A DNA stretch of 64,000 nt from CAYQIM01 sp964417555. Lineage in GTDB: Bacteria > Pseudomonadota > Gammaproteobacteria > Diplorickettsiales > Diplorickettsiaceae. The position numbers and the translations under genes were made by a program. The stretch covers positions 1-64,000 of the forward strand of contig CAYQIM010000058.1 in assembly GCA_964417555.1 (NCBI GenBank), written 5' to 3'. Numbering within the stretch: the first letter of the stretch is position 1; each line of letters opens with the position of its first letter. This document shows, piece after piece, positions 1-8,085 of the stretch. The notes below the pieces were generated by a model. That model was not told where the DNA came from. It did no database searches and was given only the letters and a program-made list of their open reading frames with translations.

Positions 1-45
1 GGACGCAGGACGAATCGCGGCCTAATTTCAGTCGCGTGATGCGAA

Positions 46-426
46 TTAATTTTGGGGACACGATGGCCAAAATTTTTCATGAGCATAGCGACTCGCTTGA
101 AGGATCGTATCAATAGCGACGGTTTCAAGTTGATTTAACAGTAACCCGATTAACTCCAACAATCTTGCACACGCTTCTGAGTTTAATCGTTTATTTTTGA
201 TAAAAATAACGATAAACATAGAAATAACAGAAAGACCGCTAGGATTTTTTCCTAAAATAAAGCTTTTAATCCAGACTTTATTGACTTTATCTAGCAACGT
301 TTGCACGTCATTGGCATCTGGAATACAAGGGCAATAGTCTTGTTTATAAAGTAACTCGATAAGATCTTTTCTAGCGCCTTTTTGTTGCTTGAGATAACCT
401 GAGGAGAGTTCCATCCTGATAAACAT
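46..426 (-). CDS. hypothetical protein, 126 aa
   Basis: I do not recognise this protein. It is a complete ORF with no signal peptide. Its middle is hydrophobic (around SVISMFIVIFI) and its C-terminal half looks helical and leucine-rich. It contains several cysteines, including a CPC pair near residue 33. A second ATG four codons in (position 414) has an AAGG sequence at a better distance and may be the true start. It is separated from the next minus-strand gene by about 60 bases. Function unknown; it could be a lineage-specific effector or a remnant. Confidence 0.5.
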   Translation of the reverse strand: MFIRMELSSGYLKQQKGARKDLIELLYKQDYCPCIPDANDVQTLLDKVNKVWIKSFILGKNPSGLSVISMFIVIFIKNKRLNSEACARLLELIGLLLNQLETVAIDTILQASRYAHEKFWPSCPQN

Positions 427-487
427 CCTTGTTATTTTATAAAAATGAATGCTAGCTTATCCTATTTCTTTGTTATTTTCTCTAATT

Positions 488-1240
488 TTAGCTTGGAGAA
501 AATAATGATGACGTATTGGATGGCATACTTTCCATATCCTGCACTGGCAAACTTTTTGTCAATGGTTCCTTATTCCGACTAAAAAAGAAGGAAAAACATC
601 CGGTTGACTTTTCAGAACGTGAATTTAAATGAGAGAAAACAGGAATAGGTGTGGGTGTTGGTGATCTGCCGAGGTTTTCATGAGTTACAGATACTGAAGA
701 GTTAACTGCTTCAACCGGAGGAGTTAAAACAGGAAATGCTTTTTCTATTTTTTCTGATTTACCACAAATAACCTTTAAACCTTGTTTAATTTCCGCAAAA
801 ACAGCGGTAGAGAGACTGCGAAATGTCGTTTTTCCATAATCTATCGACGCTTTATTTTCTTTAGCGACTTGTTCAACCCCTTTTTTAATGAACCACATCG
901 CTATACCCACACTAACAAACGCCGCACCGATAGGTGCTAAAAGCGGTACGCCTGCCAAACTTAAAAATCCAAACGCTATCACTCCCGCAGTAACCCCTAA
1001 AACAATCCCTAAAACGTTCGCTTTGCAATAACCTTTAAATGCTGCCCAGCGGTGATAGTTCTCTGTTTTTTCTGTATAAGCCTCTGTTTCTGCTGCTGCT
1101 TTCGCTTCTTTCTCCGCGTTTAAATACTTTTCTTCTCTTTCAGTTAGAGGGATCTTTTCTGAAAGTATATCGATAGAGATGCCCGTCAACGGTAAAATAC
1201 ATCCTTCCTGATTCAATATCAAACTCGCTCGCTTCCTCAT
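488..1240 (-). CDS. hypothetical membrane protein, probably the 3' part of a frameshifted gene
   Basis: The ORF encodes 250 aa. After about 35 unconvincing N-terminal residues comes a charged Glu/Ala/Lys-rich helix (TEREEKYLNAEKEAK), then a hydrophobic hairpin of about two membrane segments (residues 75-118), then a Ser/Thr/Pro-rich tail. It overlaps the upstream ORF by 101 bases in another frame and its ATG has no good ribosome site. Removing one A from the A-run near 1160 would join the upstream reading ...YTFRK to IPLTEREEK in one frame, giving a protein of about 420 aa. I infer one broken gene, possibly a membrane-targeted effector; no homologue is recognised. Confidence 0.5.
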   Translation of the reverse strand: MRKRASLILNQEGCILPLTGISIDILSEKIPLTEREEKYLNAEKEAKAAAETEAYTEKTENYHRWAAFKGYCKANVLGIVLGVTAGVIAFGFLSLAGVPLLAPIGAAFVSVGIAMWFIKKGVEQVAKENKASIDYGKTTFRSLSTAVFAEIKQGLKVICGKSEKIEKAFPVLTPPVEAVNSSVSVTHENLGRSPTPTPIPVFSHLNSRSEKSTGCFSFFFSRNKEPLTKSLPVQDMESMPSNTSSLFSPS

Positions 1241-1760
1241 CTTTTAATAAACCAAAAGCTGCACTCGATAAACTCTCCATTAATTGACCTACATTTAATT
1301 GTAGATTAGGTGTGTTGGTAGGTGATTTTCTAATTTCAGCAATTAATTTATCATTTAGTTGATTAAAGATTTTATAAAAAAATCTACCTACTTTATGTTC
1401 ACCTTTCTTATAAACGATTAAAAATCCATGCGGCTCATCAGGGATAATATCGTCTCCTTCTATATCTCCAATATGAGGAACACGATGTTTCTCAAAACAA
1501 TCCTTCAGCTTCTGAAAAAAATTTCTTTCGTGTTCGTGATTGGCCATCCCTATTACTCTTAATTTTTTGTTTGCCTCTGCACGTTCGTTTGGCTTTAAAA
1601 ACTTAATCTTGCCCTGTTTATCCTGAAAAGGCACTAAGAGTGTTATTCCATCATTGCTAAGCCCTTCTGTTTCCAACCAATGCTGAGCTTTTTCCTTACT
1701 GCCAAACGGCATGATTTCTTCTAATTCATTGCAATAAGAACGCAAAGATACTGTGGACAT
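1140..1760 (-). CDS. hypothetical protein, probably the 5' part of a frameshifted gene
   Basis: A 206-aa soluble, charged protein with no signal peptide; family not recognised. It starts at a clear ATG after a very AT-rich spacer of about 195 bases that separates it from nadK. Its last 34 codons overlap the downstream ORF in a different frame. The reading stays plausible up to YRYTFRK and then ends within four codons, which is what a one-base insertion in the A-run near 1160 would produce. The N-terminal part (KEKAQHWLETEGLSNDG, then GKIKFLKPNERAEANKKL) looks like a folded domain. Two separate overlapping genes remain possible. Confidence 0.5.
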   Translation of the reverse strand: MSTVSLRSYCNELEEIMPFGSKEKAQHWLETEGLSNDGITLLVPFQDKQGKIKFLKPNERAEANKKLRVIGMANHEHERNFFQKLKDCFEKHRVPHIGDIEGDDIIPDEPHGFLIVYKKGEHKVGRFFYKIFNQLNDKLIAEIRKSPTNTPNLQLNVGQLMESLSSAAFGLLKDEEASEFDIESGRMYFTVDGHLYRYTFRKDPSN

Positions 1761-1955
1761 AAAAACCTACTTACTTATTATTATTTTTATATTTGCAATA
1801 CTAATAAAAAAATAAAAAATTATCAATTTAAAAAAATTAAATATTTTTAATATTTTATTTTTAATAAATAAAAAAATTAATTTAATAAAGGCTTAATATA
1901 AAGAAAAATAGATAAATAATAACAAAAACAAACGATATATAATTTTTATAAAAAA

Positions 1956-2846
1956 TTATTTTATATGATTATTTTTATTCCAATGTAATTTTGTGCGTAA
2001 TGTTTCAAAATAATTATAATCAAGCGGATGAATCAAACGTAATGGTTTTGAATTTTTTTGAATGCTAATATCTGAATCAATAGGGACTGAGATCCGTGCC
2101 CGTCCATCACAACTGAGTGAAGGCGGTGATTGACTGTAAGTATCCACATGAACCACAATGTGACTCTCAGCACTAACAACAATCGGTCTGGCACTTAAGG
2201 TATGAGGAAACATCGGAACTAATACAATCGCATCTAACTGCGGATGTAAAATAGGGCCGCCACCCGATAAAGAATAAGCCGTTGAACCGGTCGGCGTAGC
2301 TACAATTAAACCATCGGCTTGCTGTACACAAACAAATTGATTATCAATTGTGATTGAAAACTCTATCATGCGCGCTACATTTCCCGGCATCAATACAACT
2401 TCATTTAATGCCACTCCTGTTTGGACCTCATCACCGCGCAAAGCAATAGTCGCATTTAATAAAAATCGCTCTTCCTCTTGGTAATGGCCCGCCAACACCT
2501 CAGCGATTTTTTTTTCGAGATCATGTGGATGAATATCGGTAAGAAAACCCAAACGTCCGCGATTAATGCCTAATACGGGAATATCATGTGCCACTGCACT
2601 GTGGGCCGCATTAATGAGACTACCATCTCCACCTACCACGATCAGTAGGTCGATTTGTCCGTGCAAATCCGATCGTGTAAAGCAATGACACTGGCGTCCT
2701 GGCAAGGATTTTTTAGCTGTTTCTTCTTCAACAAGCACTTGCAGATTATTGGCTTGTAAATAATCTAACACTGCGATAAGCGTATCGCTAACGTCGCGCA
2801 TCCCTTGCCTGCCAATCAAACCAATACGAGTAAAACTTTTGGACAT
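1956..2846 (-). CDS. nadK: NAD kinase
   Basis: ATP-dependent phosphorylation of NAD to NADP in the cytosol. At 296 aa it has the usual bacterial length. The diagnostic GGDGS motif (residues 72-76) carries the catalytic aspartate, and the second conserved block TPTGSTAYSLSGGG is at about 185-198. It has an ATG start. It is divergent from grpE, the order seen in E. coli and many gammaproteobacteria, which supports vertical inheritance of this block. The 389-base spacer to grpE holds palindromic repeats and a heat-shock-like promoter facing grpE. Confidence 0.97.
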   Translation of the reverse strand: MSKSFTRIGLIGRQGMRDVSDTLIAVLDYLQANNLQVLVEEETAKKSLPGRQCHCFTRSDLHGQIDLLIVVGGDGSLINAAHSAVAHDIPVLGINRGRLGFLTDIHPHDLEKKIAEVLAGHYQEEERFLLNATIALRGDEVQTGVALNEVVLMPGNVARMIEFSITIDNQFVCVQQADGLIVATPTGSTAYSLSGGGPILHPQLDAIVLVPMFPHTLSARPIVVSAESHIVVHVDTYSQSPPSLSCDGRARISVPIDSDISIQKNSKPLRLIHPLDYNYFETLRTKLHWNKNNHIK

Positions 2847-3235
2847 ATCGAATTACCTATGTGAGCAACATATATACTATCTGCAATTGAAATTGCGAAT
2901 TTGCAAGTTCAATTGCCATTCTCTCGCGATGGGGATTTTCAAGGGGAAAATCGCGCTTTCTCCCCTTGAACGACGGGCATAAGCTTTGCTTTTGCCCGTC
3001 GTGTAATTGGGTATACCGCTCGCCATGAGTTTGAAAGTTTCGCAGCTTCAAGTACCAGCGGTATATCCTGAGCAAATTGTCCTAACTAGTCAAATTAAAC
3101 CGATAAAATAGCTTTTGGCAAACTAACTGGCTTTGAATCAACGAGGCTTGAATCTCAAAGACCTAGCCTCCATAATTTATATCTAATTATAGACTTACCT
3201 ATCTCTTTCTTTAAAAAAACGGGAGACTTATTAGA
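2847..3235. repeat. nadK-grpE spacer with clustered palindromes
   Basis: This spacer has no credible gene; a 72-codon minus-strand ORF here reads through palindromes. Two perfect hairpins abut: TTCAAGGGGA (2938-2947) with TCCCCTTGAA (2961-2970), and CGACGGGCA (2971-2979) with TGCCCGTCG (2993-3001). A further inverted pair, TATACCGCT near 3011 and AGCGGTATA near 3060, brackets the next 50 bases. Pieces resembling these recur at about 27582, 34669, 39988, 40056, 45223 and 52884. This suggests a dispersed, mosaic REP/BIME-like family. The end next to grpE carries the sigma-32-like promoter. Confidence 0.6.
3147..3175 (+). promoter_or_regulatory. sigma-32-like heat-shock promoter for grpE
   Basis: CTTGAA (3147-3152) is followed after 15 bases by CTCCATAA (3168-3175). 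This is one mismatch from the sigma-32 pattern CTTGAA/CCCCAT at an acceptable spacing. It lies about 60 bases before the grpE ATG, where a heat-shock promoter is expected. Assigned by pattern only. Confidence 0.45.
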
Positions 3236-3889
3236 ATGAGTAAAAATGAGAACTCTAAAAAAACAGCCTGGGAAAAGTTAAAAGTAGAAGCTGGTCAAGA
3301 AACAACCGAAAATGAGTCAGCTATTAAAGAGGAAACAGCGACAGCCAAAACAACATCTTCTCCCAATAAACTAACCCATCCTTCTTATGAAAGCTTAGAA
3401 GAACAACTTTCTAAAACAGAAGCTCAATTAGAAGCGCATAAAAGCCAATTGATTCAATACAAAGAACAGGATACCTATCGTCTCGCCGAAATGGAAAATA
3501 TACGCCGTCGTAGCAAACTGGATATAGAAAACGCTTATAAATTTTCTTTGGAAAAAATTATCAAAGACCTACTTCCTGTAAAAGACAGTTTAGAAGCCGC
3601 ACTACTTGTTCCTACCACTGAAGCAAAAAATGATGCAATGTTAAAAGGTGTACAATTAACACTTCAAACCCTAGAAAAAGTATTAAAAAACAATGGTGTT
3701 GAAGCCATTGAACCCGCCACCGGCGAAACCTTTAATCCAGAGCATCATCAAGCGATGCTGATGGAAGAAAGTGCGGATCAAACACCGAACACCATCGTTA
3801 AAATCCTACAAAAAGGCTATTTGCTCAATAATAGACTCATGCGCCCTGCCTTGGTGGTTGTAGCCAAAGTCGTTGAAAAAAATGCATAA
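3236..3889 (+). CDS. grpE: GrpE, nucleotide exchange factor for DnaK
   Basis: GrpE releases ADP from DnaK in the DnaK-DnaJ-GrpE chaperone cycle. The 217-aa protein has an acidic, low-complexity N-terminus, a long coiled coil (about residues 48-110, including ENIRRRSKLDIENAYKF) and the C-terminal beta domain with the family signature FNPEHHQAM near residue 160. It is slightly longer than the E. coli protein because of the N-terminal extension. A purine-rich ribosome site (acgggaga) lies ahead of the ATG. It sits 220 bases upstream of dnaK and has its own heat-shock-type promoter. Confidence 0.96.
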   Translation: MSKNENSKKTAWEKLKVEAGQETTENESAIKEETATAKTTSSPNKLTHPSYESLEEQLSKTEAQLEAHKSQLIQYKEQDTYRLAEMENIRRRSKLDIENAYKFSLEKIIKDLLPVKDSLEAALLVPTTEAKNDAMLKGVQLTLQTLEKVLKNNGVEAIEPATGETFNPEHHQAMLMEESADQTPNTIVKILQKGYLLNNRLMRPALVVVAKVVEKNA

Positions 3890-4028
3890 TCGTCGGCGAT
3901 ACACCTTGAAAAGGTCACGACTAAACCCAATTTTAGATACGTTGTTAGTTATACCGCTAACAGACAGTTTTCAGTTCAATTTTTTATAAAACAAGTGTTT
4001 AGTTGGATGGATTGATACTAACGAATTT

Positions 4029-4056
4029 TTGAACCCACGCTGAGACTTTATAGGAT
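4029..4056 (+). promoter_or_regulatory. candidate sigma-70-type promoter for dnaK
   Basis: TTGAAC (4029-4034), a 16-base spacer and TAGGAT (4051-4056) lie 54 bases ahead of the dnaK start in the 220-base grpE-dnaK gap. Both hexamers fit the sigma-70 consensus only loosely. The size of the gap suggests dnaK has its own promoter. Confidence 0.3.
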
Positions 4057-4109
4057 AGTTTTAGTTAAAAGCAACAGCAAAGAAATTAGCTATTTATGCG
4101 GAGAATATT

Positions 4110-6065
4110 ATGGCAAGTGCAAAAATAATTGGCATCGACCTGGGTACCACAAATTCCTGTGTTGCCATTATGGAAGGTGGCAAACCCAAAGTAATTGAAA
4201 ATAAAGAAGGGCGCCGTACAACGCCGTCAGTCGTCAGCTACGACAATGAAATCAAAGTCGGTGAAGTGGCTAAACGACAATCCGTGACTAAGCCAAAAGA
4301 CACCCTCTATACCGTAAAACGTCTGATAGGACGTCGCTTCAAAGACGAGGCGGTACAAAAAGATATCAAGATGGTCCCTTACAAAATCATTGAAGCGGAA
4401 AATGGCGATGCTTGGCTAGAAGTGGGCGGTAAAAAATTGTCGCCGCAGCAGGTCTCAGCACAGATATTAATGAAGCTAAAAAATGATGCCGAAGCGTATT
4501 TAGGCCATGAAGTCAAAGAAGCCGTAATTACAGTCCCTGCTTATTTCAACGATTCTCAGCGTCAAGCGACTAAAGACGCCGGCCGTATTGCCGGACTTGA
4601 AGTCAAACGTATTATCAACGAACCTACAGCAGCGGCTTTAGCCTATGGCTTAGACAAAAAACGCGGCGATTCTACTGTGGCCGTCTATGATTTAGGCGGA
4701 GGTACCTTTGATATCTCTATTATTGAAATCGCTGAAGTCGATGGCGAACATCAGTTTGAAGTCTTAGCGACCAATGGTGATACCTTTCTCGGTGGTGAAG
4801 ATTTCGATCTTCGTGTGATTAACTATCTTGCTGACGAATTCAAAAAGGATCAAGGAATTGATCTACACAACGATCCGCTGGCTTTACAACGTCTTAAAGA
4901 AGCGGCTGAAAAAGCAAAAATTGAACTTTCTTCAGCTCAAGAAACTGAGATTAATCTCCCTTATATTACAGCCGATAATAGCGGTCCAAAACACCTACAC
5001 ATCAAATTAACCCGGGCAAAACTGGAATCACTGGTGGAAGATTTGATTGAGCGCACCATCACGCCTTGTGAAACGGCACTTAAAGATGCAAAAATTTCTA
5101 AAGATAAGATTTCGCAAGTTATCTTGGTGGGTGGACAAACACGAATGCCAAAAGTACAGGAAGTTGTTAAAAACTTCTTTGGTAAAGACGCACGCCATGA
5201 TGTGAATCCTGACGAAGCAGTGGCCATTGGTGCCGCTATTCAAGGTGGTGTCTTAGCCGGCGATGTGAAAGATGTCTTGCTTTTGGATGTGACACCGCTG
5301 TCTTTAGGGATAGAAACCCTAGGTGGGGTGATGACAAAACTTATTGATAAAAATACCACGATTCCTACCAAGGCTAGCCAAACTTTTTCTACGGCTGACG
5401 ATAACCAAAGCACAGTAACGATTCATGTCTTACAAGGTGAGCGGGAAATGGCCTCAGCCAATAAATCGCTGGGCCGTTTTGATTTGTCGGATATTCCACC
5501 AGCACCACGCGGTACGCCACAGATTGAAGTCACCTTTGACATTGATGCCAATGGTATCCTAAACGTGTCTGCTAAAAATAAAGCCACTAGTAAGGAACAA
5601 AAAATTGTCATCAAAGCTGCTAGCGGTTTATCAGAAGCAGAAATTCAGCAAATGGTTAAAGATGCTGAAACGCATGCCGATGAAGATCGTAAATTCCATG
5701 AACTTATACAAATTCGTAACCAAGCAGACAGCTTAATTCATGGTACCAGTAAAGCGCTGAAAGAAGCGGGTGATAAGATTAATGCGGATGAGAAGGCGGA
5801 GTTAGAAAAAGCAATTGACGCATTAAAGGAATCGCTAAAAGGCAACGACAAAGCCGATATGGAAGCTAAGCTTAAAGAACTAACCGATATCTCAGGAAAA
5901 ATGGCTGATCGTCTTTATGCACAACCTAGCGCTGATACAAGTACTAGCGAATCAACAACGGCTGATGCTACACAGGCCTCTAATGAGAAAGAAAGGGGAG
6001 ATATAGAGGACGCTGTATTTGAAGAAGTCAAAGACAAAGAGAAAAAGGACAAGGATAAAGAATAA
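4110..6065 (+). CDS. dnaK: DnaK (Hsp70) chaperone
   Basis: ATP-driven Hsp70 that binds exposed hydrophobic segments and, with DnaJ and GrpE, refolds proteins. Full length at 651 aa. The nucleotide-binding domain opens with GIDLGTTNSCVA (about residues 8-19) and has DLGGGTFD near residue 195 and the VGGQTRMP signature near 342. The substrate-binding domain begins after the LLLDVTPLSLGIE linker (about 390). The C-terminus ends in a lysine/glutamate-rich tail preceded by VFEEVKD, matching the usual DnaK tail. A ribosome site (cggagaa) precedes the ATG. Confidence 0.99.
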   Translation: MASAKIIGIDLGTTNSCVAIMEGGKPKVIENKEGRRTTPSVVSYDNEIKVGEVAKRQSVTKPKDTLYTVKRLIGRRFKDEAVQKDIKMVPYKIIEAENGDAWLEVGGKKLSPQQVSAQILMKLKNDAEAYLGHEVKEAVITVPAYFNDSQRQATKDAGRIAGLEVKRIINEPTAAALAYGLDKKRGDSTVAVYDLGGGTFDISIIEIAEVDGEHQFEVLATNGDTFLGGEDFDLRVINYLADEFKKDQGIDLHNDPLALQRLKEAAEKAKIELSSAQETEINLPYITADNSGPKHLHIKLTRAKLESLVEDLIERTITPCETALKDAKISKDKISQVILVGGQTRMPKVQEVVKNFFGKDARHDVNPDEAVAIGAAIQGGVLAGDVKDVLLLDVTPLSLGIETLGGVMTKLIDKNTTIPTKASQTFSTADDNQSTVTIHVLQGEREMASANKSLGRFDLSDIPPAPRGTPQIEVTFDIDANGILNVSAKNKATSKEQKIVIKAASGLSEAEIQQMVKDAETHADEDRKFHELIQIRNQADSLIHGTSKALKEAGDKINADEKAELEKAIDALKESLKGNDKADMEAKLKELTDISGKMADRLYAQPSADTSTSESTTADATQASNEKERGDIEDAVFEEVKDKEKKDKDKE

Positions 6066-6084
6066 CTTTATCATTTTCGTTGTA

Positions 6085-6114
6085 GTTGCTTATCGGTGAA
6101 AATCGGTAAGCAAC
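6085..6114 (+). terminator. hairpin between dnaK and dnaJ
   Basis: GTTGCTTATCG (6085-6095) pairs with CGGTAAGCAAC (6104-6114) through 11 pairs including one G-U, around a short loop. Only a weak T-run follows, so it may attenuate rather than stop dnaK transcription and so set the dnaK:dnaJ ratio. Confidence 0.5.
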
Positions 6115-6190
6115 CTTTAATAAGAACTATTCCACTAACATTTTAAATCCCTTTTCATCGAGGGATTTTCCTATCTTTGGCTCTTTATTT

Positions 6191-7315
6191 ATGGCAAAAC
6201 AGGATTACTATGGCGTATTAGGCGTTGCTCGAAATGCGAGTGATGATGAATTAAAAAAAGCCTATCGCAAACTCGCAATGAAATACCACCCCGATCGAAA
6301 CAAATCGGATAAAACGGCGGAGGAAAAATTCAAAGAAGCTAAAGAGGCCTATGAAGTCTTATCTGACGCTCGTAAACGAGCCGCTTACGATCAGTTTGGC
6401 CATGCCGGCGTCGAAGCGGGTATGGGCTCCGGTGGTGCAGGCTCACGTGGTTTTAATTTCAGTGATGTCTTTGGCGATATGGGGGATGTCTTTGGTGATA
6501 TTTTTGGCGGTGGTCGTGGTGGCCAACAAAGACAACAGCGTGGTGCAGACCTACGTTATACTTTAGAAATTGATTTAGAAGCCGCCATTCATGGCACGAC
6601 GGTAGAAATTCGTATTCCTCGTGTCGTTACCTGTAAAAGCTGCGCTGGCAGCGGTGCACGTAAGGGAAGTAAACCCATCACTTGTAAAACCTGTGAAGGC
6701 CAAGGCCAAGTTCGCATTCAGCAAGGATTTTTCACTATTCAACAGACTTGTCCGGATTGTCATGGTCAAGGAAACCTTATTAAAGATCCTTGTCCCGATT
6801 GCCGTGGTCAAGGGCAAGTACAAGAATCAAAAACCTTATCCGTTAAAATTCCTGCCGGAATTGACGAAGGAAATCGAATTCGTTTAAGTGGCGAAGGAGA
6901 AGGTGGACTGCATGGGGCTCCCTCAGGCGATCTTTATGTGCAAATACATCTAAAACCGCATCCATTATTTCGACGAGAAGGGCAACATCTCTATTGCGAT
7001 GTTCCTATTAGTTTTACCTTGGCAATATTAGGCGGTGAGATTGAAGTACCTACTTTAACCGGAGTTGTAAAGCTCCATATTCCTGCTGAAACTCAAAGCG
7101 GAAAAATTTTACGTTTACGCGGCAAAGGCGTGCCAGGACGTCCGGGTGTAACCGGCGATTTACTTTGTCGCGTCTTTGTAGAAACCCCAGTTAATCTCAA
7201 TAAACAACAAAAAGAATTAGCCGCCGCGCTTGAAAAAGCGCTGCAAGAAGGAAACCATTATCCTAGGGCAAAACAATGGTTTGCGAGTGTAAAGAAATTT
7301 TTTACTAAACATTAG
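6191..7315 (+). CDS. dnaJ: DnaJ (Hsp40) co-chaperone
   Basis: DnaJ delivers substrates to DnaK and stimulates its ATPase. The 374-aa class A DnaJ has the J domain (residues 1-70) with the HPD triad in KYHPDRN, a Gly/Phe-rich linker (about 75-120), four zinc-binding CxxCxGxG repeats (CKSCAGSG, CKTCEGQG, CPDCHGQG, CPDCRGQG; about 145-220) and the C-terminal substrate-binding fold. No clear Shine-Dalgarno sequence precedes the ATG, but the N-terminus MAKQDYYGVLGV is canonical, so the start is secure. It lies 125 bases after dnaK, with an intervening hairpin. Confidence 0.98.
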   Translation: MAKQDYYGVLGVARNASDDELKKAYRKLAMKYHPDRNKSDKTAEEKFKEAKEAYEVLSDARKRAAYDQFGHAGVEAGMGSGGAGSRGFNFSDVFGDMGDVFGDIFGGGRGGQQRQQRGADLRYTLEIDLEAAIHGTTVEIRIPRVVTCKSCAGSGARKGSKPITCKTCEGQGQVRIQQGFFTIQQTCPDCHGQGNLIKDPCPDCRGQGQVQESKTLSVKIPAGIDEGNRIRLSGEGEGGLHGAPSGDLYVQIHLKPHPLFRREGQHLYCDVPISFTLAILGGEIEVPTLTGVVKLHIPAETQSGKILRLRGKGVPGRPGVTGDLLCRVFVETPVNLNKQQKELAAALEKALQEGNHYPRAKQWFASVKKFFTKH

Positions 7316-7349
7316 CGTTAGATACGCTAGTAAAACGCCGTATTCGTCA

Positions 7350-7456
7350 CCCCGCTACATGATAGCGGGGTCCATAAAAAATAAAATGTTTTCATAAAGT
7401 ACAGTAATAAACGTAAATTTTCCTGGATACCGCGGTCAAACGGTCAAGCCGCGGTA
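7350..7456. repeat. paired GC-rich hairpins between dnaJ and greA
   Basis: Two strong hairpins stand out in an AT-rich gap. CCCCGCTA (7350-7357) pairs with TAGCGGGG (7363-7370), and TACCGCGG (7428-7435) pairs with CCGCGGTA (7449-7456). Their wording (caccccgct...gcggggtcc and ctggataccgcgg) resembles palindromic intergenic elements of obligate intracellular bacteria. Neither is followed by a T-run, so a mobile or REP-like origin fits better than a plain terminator. Confidence 0.5.
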
Positions 7457-7583
7457 CGATTTATATCCCGGAATCTATAGGTTAAATGTTATAACTCGAA
7501 AAAATTATTTAAAACAGGTATGATCACCCTCCTCCTTACAAACTTGTGGATTTGAAAAAAGCTAAATGAAATAGAGAAAAATC

Positions 7584-8060
7584 ATGCAGAAAGTTCCAAT
7601 GACAATTACTGGCGTTAAAAACCTCGAACAAGAATTACAAGACCTAAAAACGATAACACGACCTAAAATTATCGAGGCCATTGCGACAGCCCGTGCCCAC
7701 GGCGATCTCAAGGAAAATGCGGAATACCACGCCGCCAAAGAAGCACAAGGTTTTACCGAAGGGCGTATTCAAGAGATTGAAAGTAAATTAGCCACCGCAC
7801 AAATCATTGATGTCACTAAAATTGCGAATCATGGTAAAGTTATTTTCGGTGCTACCGTTTATCTTATTAATACAAATAGCAATGAAAAATTTACCTATCA
7901 AATTGTCGGTGAAGATGAAGCCAATATCAAAGATGGTAAAATTTCGGTTGCTTCTCCTATTGCAAGGGCCATGATAGGAAAAGAAGAAGGTGATGTCGTC
8001 GATGTACAAACACCGGCAGGTTTGCTTAAGTTAGAAATTGCTAAAGTAGAATATCGTTGA
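7584..8060 (+). CDS. greA: transcription elongation factor GreA
   Basis: GreA rescues backtracked RNA polymerase by stimulating cleavage of the transcript 3' end. It is 158 aa, normal length. The N-terminal coiled coil (residues 1-75) has the typical tip sequence GDLKENAEYHAAKEAQ, whose acidic residues enter the polymerase secondary channel. The C-terminal FKBP-like domain follows (GKEEGDVVDVQTPAG). A position after dnaJ is common in gammaproteobacteria. It is convergent with the fimbrial cluster, 25 bases away. Confidence 0.97.
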   Translation: MQKVPMTITGVKNLEQELQDLKTITRPKIIEAIATARAHGDLKENAEYHAAKEAQGFTEGRIQEIESKLATAQIIDVTKIANHGKVIFGATVYLINTNSNEKFTYQIVGEDEANIKDGKISVASPIARAMIGKEEGDVVDVQTPAGLLKLEIAKVEYR

Positions 8061-8085
8061 CCCTATTGTCATGGCGAATTTATGC

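Noticed and set aside
2857..3075. 72-codon minus-strand ORF between nadK and grpE
   Set aside because: It runs through back-to-back palindromes, has odd composition and no ribosome site; the palindromes explain the open frame.
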